Source: Echinococcus granulosus
Lineage: Eukaryota > Platyhelminthes > Cestoda > Cyclophyllidea > Taeniidae
DNA length: 64,000 nt
Direction of reading: 5' to 3'
Assembly: GCF_000524195.1 (NCBI RefSeq)
Contig: NW_020170384.1
Coordinates: 1,043,989-1,107,988, forward strand
The position numbers were made by a program, and so were the translations under genes. The first letter of the stretch is position 1. Every line of letters starts with the position of its first letter. The notes under the pieces were generated by a model. That model saw only the letters and a program-made list of their open reading frames with translations, had not been told where the DNA came from and made no database searches. This document shows, piece after piece, positions 37,404-49,015 of this stretch.

Positions 37404-39477
37404 ATGTCAACCGCTGACCTTCAAACAACCACCGAAATTGCGCTGTCAGATAAAAGTGGCACTGAATGGGTTTGAACAACTTAAAACTTAGTTACAGTGC
37501 AGATTAAAGAACACCCACTTTCAAGGAATGATTTAGAATATGTATTATATGACATAGAGGAAACTATGGATGGGCTTAAAATTGCGGCTAAAACACTTAT
37601 GTGCAATTCCAGGTTTGCGATTTTTAGCCTTGTGATTTGAAACAGATCTATTACAGATATTGATATTTTACAATCATTTAAGAATCTCCAATTCATCAAC
37701 CTTTCATCTAATCTGATAACTGATATTTCACCCCTTCTAAATCTAACGCTTGTACACGAATTGGACTGTTCATCAAATAAAATAACGTGGATTCCTAACT
37801 TTTCTTGGCCGTTTTTAACGAAATTAAACTTGAGTAACAACAAAATTAAAAGGATTCCTAGAATGGCTTTCCCATCACTCCAAATTATCTACCTTAACAG
37901 TGAGTTACAACTTTCTAGATGAAGGCAAAGTGAAATTTTTGTGAGAATTTTGCGGTTCTAACCTTTTTTTGACCTAAAGAGATGGTTGTGCTTGTAAATT
38001 TTAAGAAGTCGCAAGATCTCATAAAAACTCGTCCTGTTGAATTATTTTTATCTACAACACATCCACCGTGTATATCCCATAGTATTTTCCTGACGATACT
38101 TCAGGCAATTTTCAATTTCTAGGAATCATCATCCTACTAATCAGTTTTCTTGGTAATTTGCCACTGGTATTTCTGTTTCCTTTACAGATAATTCAATAAG
38201 GAGTCTAGTCGATGAAGATGGTAACGGCTTAATACAAGAGGACAATTTACCAGAACTCCATACTCTTGAACTGCGACAGAACAATATTAAAACAGAACTG
38301 CCTAAACTGAACCACCCTTTGCCAGAAGAACAGGCGGCTGATTATCAAAAGTTTCTTCAAAGGATCGGGCTTTACCACATGGGGCTGAAAATGTTGGTCC
38401 TTCCAGAAAATGAGATCAAAACAATGGCCTTGGTGTACAGACCACCGGAGAACATAGACAGTGATAAAGGCATGATTCTCAAGGTGAATCCTTTTGGCTC
38501 ACGCATGGGTCGACTGCCTAACCTAGTTGTGTTGCATCTTCGTGGAAATGGGCTCCGATCACTCCAAGGTTTTACAAGGGAGGCTTTCGCCTCTCTGAAA
38601 TACTTAAACTTAAGGTAGAGCATTTCTCCACTTTCTGTATTGTCTGTGCACAATTTAAAATTGCATTTTCTCCAATCAGGGATAATCACATAGCAAATTT
38701 GGAGGACTTGGAAAATTTGAGGGAGTTAGTGTCGTTGGAGCATCTTATATTAACAGGTAAGGCTATATTTTCAAATGTTAAAGGGGTAAAATTTGTTGAT
38801 GTATCTCAAAAGCTTTAACAGATTGTGCGAACCATACTGCATCCGAGTAACAATTATGGTAGTTATTTGTGCTAAGATGTGCAACATCGCAAGCCCTTTA
38901 GTCCTTGTTTAAACCTTTGGAAAAGCCTGTGGTGTTCGTTTAACGCCTTAATTTCATTGATATTTGTCTTAGTAACCTTAGAAATACGTTTAAAGGAAAA
39001 AGAAGCCTGAGGAGAAATAGGTTTTTCTTTCGAAAAGGACCGCTATACACCATAAGTGATGAATAATGCCTTATTTGAAGAAACTCACATTAGCGCATGG
39101 TTTTTTATCATGAGATGTTAGTTCTTTATAAAAACATTATTTCCTGCTCAAATAGGATCGAGAATGCAATTTTGGTGTATTATAAATTTTGTCTTAGGTA
39201 AAATTGTGGAACTTCTTAACATCTGATAGACTGGGAAACTTATGTTTGCGATCAAACGACTAACTTACTTTTCTCAATAGGGAATCCGGTTGAGAGAATG
39301 AAGAAATTCCGGATTGAGTTGTTAATTCTAAATATTGGGTTGAGGAGAATAGACAAAGAGGACTACTGGGCAGAGGATGTCGAGGAGGCCAAGTCCATGA
39401 TGGCGAAACGCAACAAACTGGAGGAAGGTGGAGGGAAGGGGAAAAAGCTCAAGAATGTTCTTCAATCGTCAAAATAA
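37404..39477 (+). CDS. LRRC23: Leucine-rich repeat protein, LRRC23 orthologue (radial spoke)
   Basis: Six exons: 37404-37469, 37503-37612, 37646-37899, 38188-38614, 38680-38756 and 39281-39477. All phases fit; the product is 376 residues (human about 340). LRRC23 is an axonemal protein of the radial spoke 3 head region needed for normal sperm flagellar beating. The order of blocks matches: a short N-terminal helical segment (LEYVLYDIEETMDGLKIA), then SITDIDILQSFKNLQFINLS, repeated LxxLxLxxN leucine-rich units, LPNLVVLHLRGNGLRSLQGF, SLKYLNLRDNHIANLEDLEN and LILTGNPVER. It closes with the LRR-cap-like helix RRIDKEDYWAEDVEEA and a Lys/Gly-rich tail. An insert of about 30 residues in the middle (around ENIDSDKGMILK) is not in the mammalian protein as I remember it. 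The first two introns are 33 bp each. Confidence 0.85.
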
Positions 39478-39559
39478 TTTGCATGATTTAACAGTGGCGC
39501 GATTCTTTTCTGCTCCCTACTTGCCAATTAAAACATCTGCTAACGAGTTTTGAGCTGAT

Positions 39560-39576
39560 GGGCGCTAATAGCGCCC
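39560..39576 (+). other. Perfect hairpin in the LRRC23 3' untranslated region
   Basis: GGGCGCTAATAGCGCCC is a 7-bp GC-rich perfect stem with a 3-nt loop. It lies 83 bp after the stop codon and 15 bp before the AATAAA. It would form in the mRNA. It is not a histone-type stem-loop by sequence. Confidence 0.6.
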
Positions 39577-39590
39577 AACAACTGGTGCAT

Positions 39591-39596
39591 AATAAA
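39591..39596 (+). terminator. Poly(A) signal of LRRC23
   Basis: AATAAA 114 bp after the LRRC23 stop codon, the first canonical hexamer downstream. Confidence 0.65.
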
Positions 39597-39817
39597 ACAA
39601 ATTTTCAAAAACCAAAATTATGATGATAAGCAGTGCAACTAAAACGTTATATAGATCCATTCCCTATACCAAACATTCATCGTCATAAATCCAAAATTCC
39701 GAAAAACTTTTACTAGACTGCATCCTTTCCTTCTCTGCATTTATTTATTTTATTACCAACAGTTGTACATCAACATGGATTAATGTAGAAGGTAAAATTT
39801 AAGGAAAAATTTGTCAA

Positions 39818-39882
39818 GTCAAAGCCACCAGATAAAACTGTGGAAAAGCTTCCTCCACAAAGGAAGATTTCGGTGGCTTGAC
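39818..39882. repeat. Nested inverted repeat (hairpin) downstream of LRRC23
   Basis: The left arm GTCAAAGCCACC (39818-39829) pairs with GGTGGCTTGAC (39872-39882) apart from one bulge. Inside it TGTGGA (39839-39844) pairs with TCCACA (39854-39859). Outside it CATCAACA (near 39769) pairs with TGTTGATG (near 39887). No Sm-type site or gene could be assigned. Confidence 0.45.
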
Positions 39883-40100
39883 GTTGTGTTGATGAGAACT
39901 TTCAACTCAACTTTACGGCCAGAACTTCTTAGCTATTGTTTAGTTCACTCTGCTGGAATTTCTATGAAATACCTATTCTAATAACGGGTGGTAATACATT
40001 CTGACTATCGTGAAATTCGCCGACAGTTGTGAACGGCCAGCAACCGCGACTAAAGTTGTGGTTAGTGCCTTCGTGTTTTGCACCGCTCGTTAACTGCAAC

Positions 40101-40301
40101 TTTTGTGGGCAGTTAAGGCTCAGCGTTCAGGAATAAAAATCAGCGTGACTGCCTTTTAATATCAGGTTAGCTTTTCGCTGCCACCAATGTAGCTACCCGA
40201 GTAGTTCGGAACGGCTGGCGGGGAGAAGTGGCTACTGGCATGGCCTGGAGGCCATTCCACCCAGCGGCAGTACAATCGCGGAGCCTTAACTGCCCACAAA
40301 A
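40101..40301. mobile_element. Short element bounded by 21-bp perfect inverted repeats
   Basis: The 21 bp at 40101-40121 (TTTTGTGGGCAGTTAAGG and three more bases) recur as an exact reverse complement at 40281-40301. The 159 bp between them contain the 3' part of dispersed repeat family 1 (CTGCCACCAATGTAG, around 40178) and a CATGGCC-type segment resembling family 2. The form is that of a MITE-like non-autonomous element or a foldback. I see no clear target-site duplication. Confidence 0.55.
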
Positions 40302-43300
40302 TTAAAACAAAGCTTTAAACAAACAATAGAAGTATTAAAATACAGCAGCATTTGAAAAGATAGATTGTCTTGTCAATTCCAAACTGGCGAATTCTGCTAC
40401 AATGAAGAGGGGACGTATTGGGACAGTTGCTTAGCAGAAGATACGACCATAGACATGTAATTAACATCACTAGTTATTTTACCAACTAGTAAAATAAGTA
40501 AGTAAGTGAAGCATAGCATTCCAAATGCGGCCACTTGAGTGAAATAATACAGAAGGGCTCTACATTGAAATGGCAACTTTCGAGATCATGGTGATTCTCA
40601 AGAAACTGCAACTGAACGTTCGAATGATCAATCTATGAGTTACTCGCAGGTTACGAAGTTTCTCATAATATACGAATATGAAATTTTTGCCGCCGTTCCT
40701 TCTCAGAACTGGCATGTCCCCCTACCTGTGAGGCTCTCATGTGGCAGGTATAGATGAGGGAACTTCCGCTCCAATGGTGGGTTCTAAAAACGAGGAAGTC
40801 GTAAGAGCCTTGAATTCCATAAGCATTCAAACCCCTCACTGTACCCCCTATAATGGCGCATTTTGCAATAACACCGTTGAGGTTATTACGACGTCGAAGT
40901 GAACACGGCAGCGAGTCCAAGAAAGTCAGTCTACTTGATCTAGGGTATAAGTACTATAGAATGGAATTCCTGTCAAATTGCCGGCCGTTATCATTTGAGT
41001 GAGGTTTAATGCAAAATGAAAAAAAATGAAGTGCCAAAAGTACCTTTTTAAGACTGTTATAACTATGCTGATGAAGAGGACGCAGGGGAGACAATGCGCG
41101 TTGTCTAGAGCTCACGTAAATATAGGTATTAATTATAATTTTTATATCAACTGCTTCTAATGGGAACGGGGTTCAACTGATAAGCCGTTCACTCCAAATG
41201 CCGCACTTATTCACCTTCGACTTTTTAATAATTTGTTGGCAGTATTTAGAGTTCCACCCAAACTGCTTTAATGGACAGGTCAACCTCCGTGTTGATGATG
41301 TGCTAGCAAGGGGTAAAACTAAAAGTTGGTTGTTCAAGTACCTGAAGTGCACCAAACCTTTTAAGTTTGACAGGAGCACATTACTGCGAAAGGAGTAGTT
41401 TGAAGTCGTTTAAAGATAGCTACCACTCTTTTGTAAACGAAATTAAAGGCAAATAAATAATCTGCACATTAAAATGTTGGAAAAGGCTGGAGCTTATGAC
41501 CATCTTTCTTTCCTTCTTAAGGCAAGCGCATGAGATTTTGGCTATTCTTCCAAACTACACAGATAAACTTGGGTAAAATATCAAGCAAAGGAATAACATT
41601 TAAAACCAGGCTAGTTCTTAAATGAAATCACTTGTAAATTATCCATTAACCTTCACGGTGTTCCGAGTCTTCCTGGAAGCCGTGATAAGAAACATCAATG
41701 CAAAGGCGCGGTTTAATGTTGGTGCGCAGAAGAGGTGAGAAGCCCGTGCATTTAAAGATACGATTAAGCAAATATTTCCGTCTTTTTTAGACCCCAAGCT
41801 GTTACGCCTGTAATTTTATTGCATATTTCTCGAATTGAATGACTTCCTTGTCTTAACCCTTTGGTGGAAAGATTTAATTTAAACCATTAAGCCGTTTCGG
41901 AAGAATTTATTGGGAAGGAAGGACAACTTTCTCTTTGTAGTGGTGGATTGGAAGCAATGCGAAACATGACCATTTTACAGCTTCTACAAGGTGGCAAACG
42001 GTCACAGACGAATTAGGTGGCATTATGCACACCAGTGATGCATTCTAAATCAGCTACAAATTTCCCCTTACACACACACGCCCACTCGACTAAGGAAGGC
42101 AGGGTTAAGGTAATGGTGCTGTGCAAAATATAAGCAGGGTTTTGTTGTTTACGATAACATTTTGGTGCATTTTACTCTTCAGAACCAGAAACACCTCAGA
42201 ATCAGTAATATCACCTTATGTAAACTCTAGAAATGCATACGAATCTTAAATGGAAGTGTTGAAACATGAACCTTCATACAAATAATGTGGCCACGATAGA
42301 AACAAGGGAATATGGTTTAGTAGATACTATTTCTACATTTTTTTTAGTCCAAATTCACTAAACTCAACGATTTTTAGACAGCAGCATCATCTTGCAGTAA
42401 ATTTAGGGAAGCTAGCGAAAATGCCCAAAACTGAATGAAACAAAGCAAAGGACGTACCTCTTGCAAGATGTTTTGCCTTGACTACACCTTTTGAGTGATG
42501 CGTCGTCTAGTTGGAAGAACCTGGTGACTGAGAGAGCATGGTTGATATCCTAATCCCCACAAAATTTCACCTCCTCATGCTCTTCTTGATCAGACGGTTT
42601 GGAACGGAGACCAGATGGAGAAATGACGAAAGTTTTACAGTCTCTTGAATACGTACTGTGATGGAGCATATTGGCGTTCAAGGCGCAAGTGGACTCAAAA
42701 TGTAGGTTGAATCAAGCGAAATCGAGGACCGACGACGTGGAAATATTAGAAAAGTTGCTTTCCATTCATCAAGTCTGATGAAAACTTCTTTAATTAAACT
42801 ATCAGCGCATGATAGATTTTGTAAAAAGTTCTTTTAGACCTTGAAAACACCGCTTGTGAATATTCCTACACATGTGTAATGCGAGCCGCATATGTGGCGG
42901 GTCAAAAGCTTATGGTTAAGGTAATCAGCAGGACATGGCAGGTCTTTTGAGTAATGTCAGCGTATAATTTATGTAACAAAAGGAATACCTCTGCTGTTTA
43001 AAATTCAGTGACGCGACTGACCACAAACTTGTCAAAGTGCCTCACCCATCACACTTTCGCTAAGGAAAAAAGCCAACAAACCGGCAATGCATTGCAATGA
43101 CTTTTTATTGCATGTGACCAGGAGGAAATTTAAGGATTTTGCAACGTTTAGTAAATTCTCGAATAGGTAGCCGAGAAGTCGAAGTTTGTTTGGCATTTTA
43201 GTAGCCGACGAGATTGAAACTGTTTTAGGGACTGGAAATAATTTGGATGCCTCCTTTCTCCAATACTTCTTTTTCATTTTAGCCTTATTTTTAGTGTCTT

Positions 43301-45204
43301 AATGAAATACGACTCGACTCAGTAAAGGACTCTGCTGCCCCTAATTCACATTGCAAATGCTTTGATTTGTGAAGTATTTTTAACTAAGTCTTGACGTTTC
43401 TAGCATATCTGCCATGTTATAGTGATTTGATATTCTTCATGTTCCTCTGGCTGTATCGACATCTCGCCAAGGTGACATTTGTCCAGCTTTCTTCCCTATC
43501 CATGCATCCGATTACAGCTTGAAGGAAGATTTGGGCAGTCATCATGTGTTAGCCTTCAATATGGGGAAGTTTACCATTCACTGTATTCAGAAGCACGTAA
43601 ATATCGCATTTAGGGAGTTTTTTCAAATCATTCCAAAGCATTCTCATCACAGGTGCAGGTGCGATTCAATTTTATTAAATGTGAAGATTGTGCTCGTAAT
43701 CAGTTCTTCTTGTCTCCTAACAACCAAATCAAGAGCGTTAACATCACTGATCGATGTGCTTGCCAAATCGTATAAACAATCCGCCTTCCAGGAATAAAAA
43801 ATAAAATCCAAAAAATTCTAATCAGCTTTTTTACATAATGAGAAGACATTTTGGGTTTCGAAATGCTATCGTCTCGAATACTACGCATTTCATTTCGCGG
43901 CAACTTCAGTCAGTACACTTATGAACTTACAATGAGTACGTGTACTTCGGATCAGGTCACCCACGCATCTGGACCTTGACCACTCTGAAGTGTTTGAACG
44001 TCACTGTTACCATCGCAGTTGGTAATAGGGATGGGTGTTGCATGCACCCATGAAATGGGCACCGTTGATAAAAGGTGGAGGCACCAGTGAGGGACCACGA
44101 CTGTGTGCATGGATCAGCGTGTTTCAGAGAACGAACTGTTTTTGTAAATAAAGGTTTTAAATCCGATCCCACAAATAGCTGCTCGTACGTGCAGATGACA
44201 TCGAGCACAGTACGGTGCATTACTGGGGCGCTCAGCTACGTTAAAATTTGCCCACCACTATCGTTCCCAAGACGACAGTTCACCCATTTATGAAGATCCC
44301 AAATGAGGTAGTTTCCAGCCCACAATAGCCGTTTCTTTAAGTATGTTGCATATGCCACCCCTAAATCCGGATGGCAGGCGCACAACCCGGCATGAGCTTG
44401 TGAAAGGGGCTGTCCAAAGGCAAACTTTAGAATCTTGGAGTTTTACGAGCATAACTTAAAGGCTGGAGCACATAAAAATGCACTATTAGTCTAAGCTAAT
44501 CACATCAAGAATGGTGACAGCATAAGTAGAGAGTTGGAAGCAGGTGTGTCTGATTGAATGGTTAAATAGAGTGGTAAACTTAAATGAAGCCTTGGTGACT
44601 CGTAGGCGAAAGCGAACAGGTGAACTTTGGTAACTAGGATGCCGTCTCAAGGAAATACTAATGGTTCAAGTGGAGTGATGTGGCATAGTGTGGTGTGGTG
44701 TAGAGGATTTCACAAGAACTACTTCAAATAAGGTACAGTGAAATGTAACCTGGAGGTTCTCCGCCACCCAAACTATGGAAGACTTATGTTGCATTTGACA
44801 TACTTAAATGTCCAGTATTGTGGTTGGAGGGAAAAGGGATATATGAGCGACAGCGTACACTGGCAGTCAATGTAGGCCTGAATGTAATGGACGTGAGATA
44901 ATGAACAGAAATTAGGCGAATACTGATGGATAAGGTGTTTCTGAACTGGCAGGGAAGTAATGGCGAATGACTAAACAGAGTGGACTAGGGTAAATCACCT
45001 AATTAATTCAGCTACAGGTTGTTTTACTACGAAGAGAAAAGTGAACTGCAGGTAATTGATAGGCGATGGATTTACAGGCGGCTAGATGGAAGCAACAGTG
45101 GCTCAATGATTGGATGGATAGCTGGAGGCACGAATAATTGGTGAAGTGTGTAGTGTCACTTGCAAGTTCACATGGTTCAGCAGCAGCAACTTGAAATCTA
45201 GCAA

Positions 45205-45304
45205 NNNNNNNNNNNNNNNNNNNNNNNNNNNNNNNNNNNNNNNNNNNNNNNNNNNNNNNNNNNNNNNNNNNNNNNNNNNNNNNNNNNNNNNNNNNNNNNN
45301 NNNN
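45205..45304. other. Assembly gap (100 N)
   Basis: A run of exactly 100 N in the gene-poor region. Any open frame drawn across it is artificial. Confidence 0.98.
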
Positions 45305-47274
45305 TAAGAGTCATGATTAGCCGGGTGAACAGACATTTTCATAAGGGATCAACAGTGATACCAACATCGCCGAAGCTGGTGCCGTTCAGGAAGTCTTAAT
45401 GAAAGCTTTATAAGGATGTGAATAAAAGTGCCAAAATAAAGGACAGTAATTTTTTGCTAGTAATTTGCGCCCCCATAGCGCCGGAAAGGTAACAAAAACA
45501 ACTGTTTGTAGAAGCATTTCTCGAGTATGATCTTTCCGTCCAGGAAGCACTTTTTCTGCAGTTCTTTTTGGCCACCTAATCAGTCGGGCTTTCAAGTCGG
45601 GGAAGAGAAGCGAATCACCAGCCTGAAAGTTATGCAGCTCTTTTGTGCTCTAAGATCGTCTCTGCAGCTCAGGCAATTACTCTTTGTACCACAGGCATCG
45701 GAGTGTATCTGCTAGGCATCTTGCATGCCGTCCCCTCCTTGTCAAACTTATTCCCATCACACTCTGAGGCACCTGTCATGGAATTATGTTGGAGCTTTCT
45801 GTTTTAACAGAAATTACTTATTTATTTTCATTGTGCTAACGCACCGATCAGAAAGAGCGGTTCGCTGAGTTGTTTCTGATTACTGAGTTATATGCAAACC
45901 CCGAGAGGAGGTTTCGCATTTTAGAATCACATTACAGTACTTTACACATTCCTCTTCGTAAAAGTAATGAAATCAACTATTTTGAAACAAAAATGACTGG
46001 TATGGTCTCATGCTTGGTACAATAAGCATTGCAGAATGGCCGTTGCAAAAAATGATTTTTTTTGTCCAAAGTCAGTACTTGTTTTTAAGCCAATAAAGTA
46101 CTGCAGTAGGCTCGGTATTTCTCTCTACCGCATCCGAGTTCATATACCTGGAACGAGTGGACGAGTCGGACGAGGACATGCTTCACTGAGTAGCAATTGA
46201 TTAAGGGGCATGAATATCGTGGCGCCCTACTCGTCACGAGGTTCCCATTTACTGATCGCCTCCTGACCAAAAGATACATTTGATTAAACATGTATTGCAA
46301 TACACTGCATGTTGTTACACTGAATCCCGAAAATTGTGCTTAAGCGAATGTACCCCAACTCTTCATGAGGCATTGTCGGAAGAAAACAAAAGGATATCTA
46401 GCTAACTTATCCTAAGTGTTTCATCGCTTATTACCGCCTGCAGTAAGCCCTTGACTTTGTCTGGAATCTCCTGGCATATCCCCACGAATATTTGTTTTTC
46501 GCGAATTTTATCAAAAGTTTTAACCCCTTTGATATATAATCTAACACAAAGGGTAGGTAGCACTGTAGATGGAGCGATTTAACTCAGGGAAGCACCGTAA
46601 TATCATAAACATGTACTTGACGCTCGCCAAACATGCAACTCAACTTCAGAATTTCATAAGCCTAAATTAAGTTCTAAAATGGAACTCCATCCCAACATCA
46701 AGAGGACATATCTTGGCTCACATTTGGATTCTTGACTTCTTCAATCTTCACATGTGTCACCCCCATTTAAAGCCAGCGTTTCAGACCGTGGTTTTCTTCG
46801 AGATCATATTTTAGGGGATTTTGATGGACATAAATAATTAAGTCATTAGCCTAATCACTATTGTTTCGGATGATCAGTGGAGCAGATGGCAGACTACAGC
46901 AAAGTGGGTCGTTGTGCCACATACACGAGGCAAGCTATTCCAGCAGAACTGCAAATCAACTAGGAATAGAATCCATCAAAGCAAACGGTCTGCATCCTCG
47001 TTCCTTCATCGGATGAAGGCTTGCTCCCAACCATCTTATCAGTGTTTTCGCATGACGGTACCTGCTTGGGGGTTAACATTAGCCATTAATTTTATTAAAA
47101 GACAAAAATTGCGTTCTATTTGTTATCGTTGACTTTTTGGTATTTTTAAATTCGTAATTCTACTATTCCTAGTGAAGTTTTCCTTAAATATGATGAAATC
47201 TTTCTTTCAGTATCACTAAAGCATGTGAATCAGTAATTATTTGAGACACAATTCAATCAACCCAGGCACAGTAA

Positions 47275-47465
47275 TACATTATTTAGCGCCTCGAGGCTTC
47301 CTTGAAGATGAGAGAAGACATAATGCTGGTGTAGAATGTGTATTGTGGACGTTGAGTTGGGCGCGGGGGGCTGCTACCATGGCCCTGGGGCCAGCCCACC
47401 CGGCTTAAGGGCAATGGGGGAGACGAAGTGGCCCTTCACCAAAGTCGAGCGTTAAGTAACCAGCG
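47275..47465 (+). repeat. Dispersed repeat, family 2, copy 2
   Basis: Partner of 32955-33160, same orientation. It is GC-richer than its surroundings, centred on CCATGGCCCTGGGGCCAGCC, and ends in a CTTCACCAAAGTCGAGCG block that matches the other copy. Similar CATGGCC...GGCCA cores occur near 34.06, 40.24, 50.53 and 61.73 kb. Confidence 0.6.
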
Positions 47466-48274
47466 TATCATAAATACTTCAGGCGACCGCTGAAAGGGGA
47501 AGAATCGTAGGTGAGAGTTCACAAACACATGTGTCTGGAATAACATACGCATCGTGAGGAACGGACCTAATGTTGCATTTTACTTTGATTTTGACGCATA
47601 AAATATAACAAATGCCACTGCTTGAAAACATAGTGGTGAAAGATAGTTGTGCGTTTGAATTGGTTGCAAATGGTACAATAACCATGAGTACAATCTAAGT
47701 AGTTCTAAACCCTCTTACTGTATGCATTATGGCACAGCAGATACTGTTTTTTTAGAAAGCAGGTTTATGAAAATACAACACGGCGCTAAAATTACCATCA
47801 TATGCCATCGGGAAATTGTGTTAAGCCATATTAGCTTCTAAGCACAAACAAAAGTTAGCAATTTAAGCAGAACCCCAGTATTTTTAAACCTCCTTTTCAT
47901 CAGCTGGACCACTGGATTAGATTTTTTTACATAAATTTGGATGTTTATCAATACAGTCGCCTTAATAACGCGTGCCCTTTAAAAAATGGCCGGGAAAAGG
48001 CTCAACAAAATTAATTTTCCAGTGCTGTTCATTAAGTCCAACATGCATTCGTATTAATTAGTTGTCTAAATTGCAAACTGGTATAAAATTTCCAACCACA
48101 ATTGTACAAGCTGCTAGTGCTTTACTCGGATCGTCATTTTTTTGTCGATTAAAATCAGCGCTGGCGAGGCTGACGATCCTTATGATGGAAATGTCTTCGG
48201 TGAAGTATTTTATGCAACCTAAAGTTCTGCATGACCTTTTTACTGTCGGCATATGATAATCTAAGAAAACTTAC

Positions 48275-48421
48275 GAACATGTTCGGCCGCCTCTCCCCAA
48301 TCCACAGTAACTGTAAGGGTGTCCGCAGCAGTGAAATTTATTACAGAGTAGTCAGCATACATCCTGGGAAAGAATCCCCCAAAAATCATGGTGTCGGTAT
48401 CCCAATCCAGGTCCAACGGTT
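48275..48421 (-). CDS. Exon-like segment of an unidentified extracellular-type protein (partial)
   Basis: Minus-strand open segment bounded by an acceptor (TTCTATTAG) and a consensus donor (GTAAGTTTT). It encodes about 48 residues rich in Asp, Phe and Thr, including PLDLDWDTDTMIFGGFF, YSVINFTAADTLTVTVDW and an N-glycosylation sequon (NFT). The look is that of a beta-rich extracellular domain. I do not recognise the family. It starts in phase 1 and ends with one base over. It could follow the secreted-protein gene to its right: splicing from an alternative donor just before that gene's stop (GTTTTT, near 49020) would keep the frame. It could equally belong to a separate gene whose other exons I cannot see. 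Confidence 0.4.
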
Positions 48422-48741
48422 CTAATAGAAGGAAAGGTGGCAATAATAGAAGGATTTGATTTGTTTACGGTCATTTTAAAATTTTGTTTGCCTCTACTAC
48501 AGTCTTCATTTCTGCAGGTAGAACTGATAGTGGAGTTGCGACGGGATGGTGTTTGTTTAAGTTTTAGGCATAACTACGCAGACCTTTTGACGTCCGTATT
48601 AACAGGTCATCCATCCCCCTCTACGCACATGACCACGTTCCCATCGGACTCACACATCTTAAAAGGTCACTGAAAGTAAACTGGACGCTGCAGCATTATC
48701 ATATTACGTGTACGATATCAAAAATTCCCTTAAAAGCTGCA

Positions 48742-48747
48742 TTTATT
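48742..48747 (-). terminator. Possible poly(A) signal of the secreted-protein gene
   Basis: AATAAA on the minus strand about 270 bp past the stop codon at 49016. If used, it would end that transcript before the exon-like segment at 48421-48275. Confidence 0.35.
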
Positions 48748-49015
48748 TTTGTCAATGTTAAATAAAATGTAAGGGAGTTTCAATTACTGTAATAATTAAA
48801 GTGCAATACCAAGCACAACTTTACAGTTAAATTCTGACTTTATGAAGCCAAAGCTACTTAGACTGACAATCTATTGTGGGGTGAAAAAGGATCAAGACTT
48901 TGCAGCTTACGGCAAAAGTAGGGATAATACTCCGCGACTAAATAAGGCCCACTCCATACACACGCGTCCCAGCCTTCATACTCCATTTTAGCCTTTGAAC
49001 ACAGGAGCATAGCAT

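Larger units (their letters stand above)
40302..48274. other. Repeat-rich intergenic region, no gene recognised
   Basis: Eight kilobases in which I can support no gene. Frames such as 41198-41398 (+), 43032-43277 (-), 43519-43797 (+) and 46914-47132 (+) lack recognisable domains, convincing splice sites or good starts. The stretch contains an assembly gap at 45205-45304 and the second copy of dispersed repeat family 2 at 47275-47465. Minus-strand frames near 47.5-47.7 kb and 48.06-48.25 kb could be exons of the unknown gene to the right, but all frames are partly open there and none is convincing. Confidence 0.4.

Noticed and set aside
45103..45342. Minus-strand frame spanning the N run
   Set aside because: The frame exists only because N codons are not stops; it has no meaning across an assembly gap.
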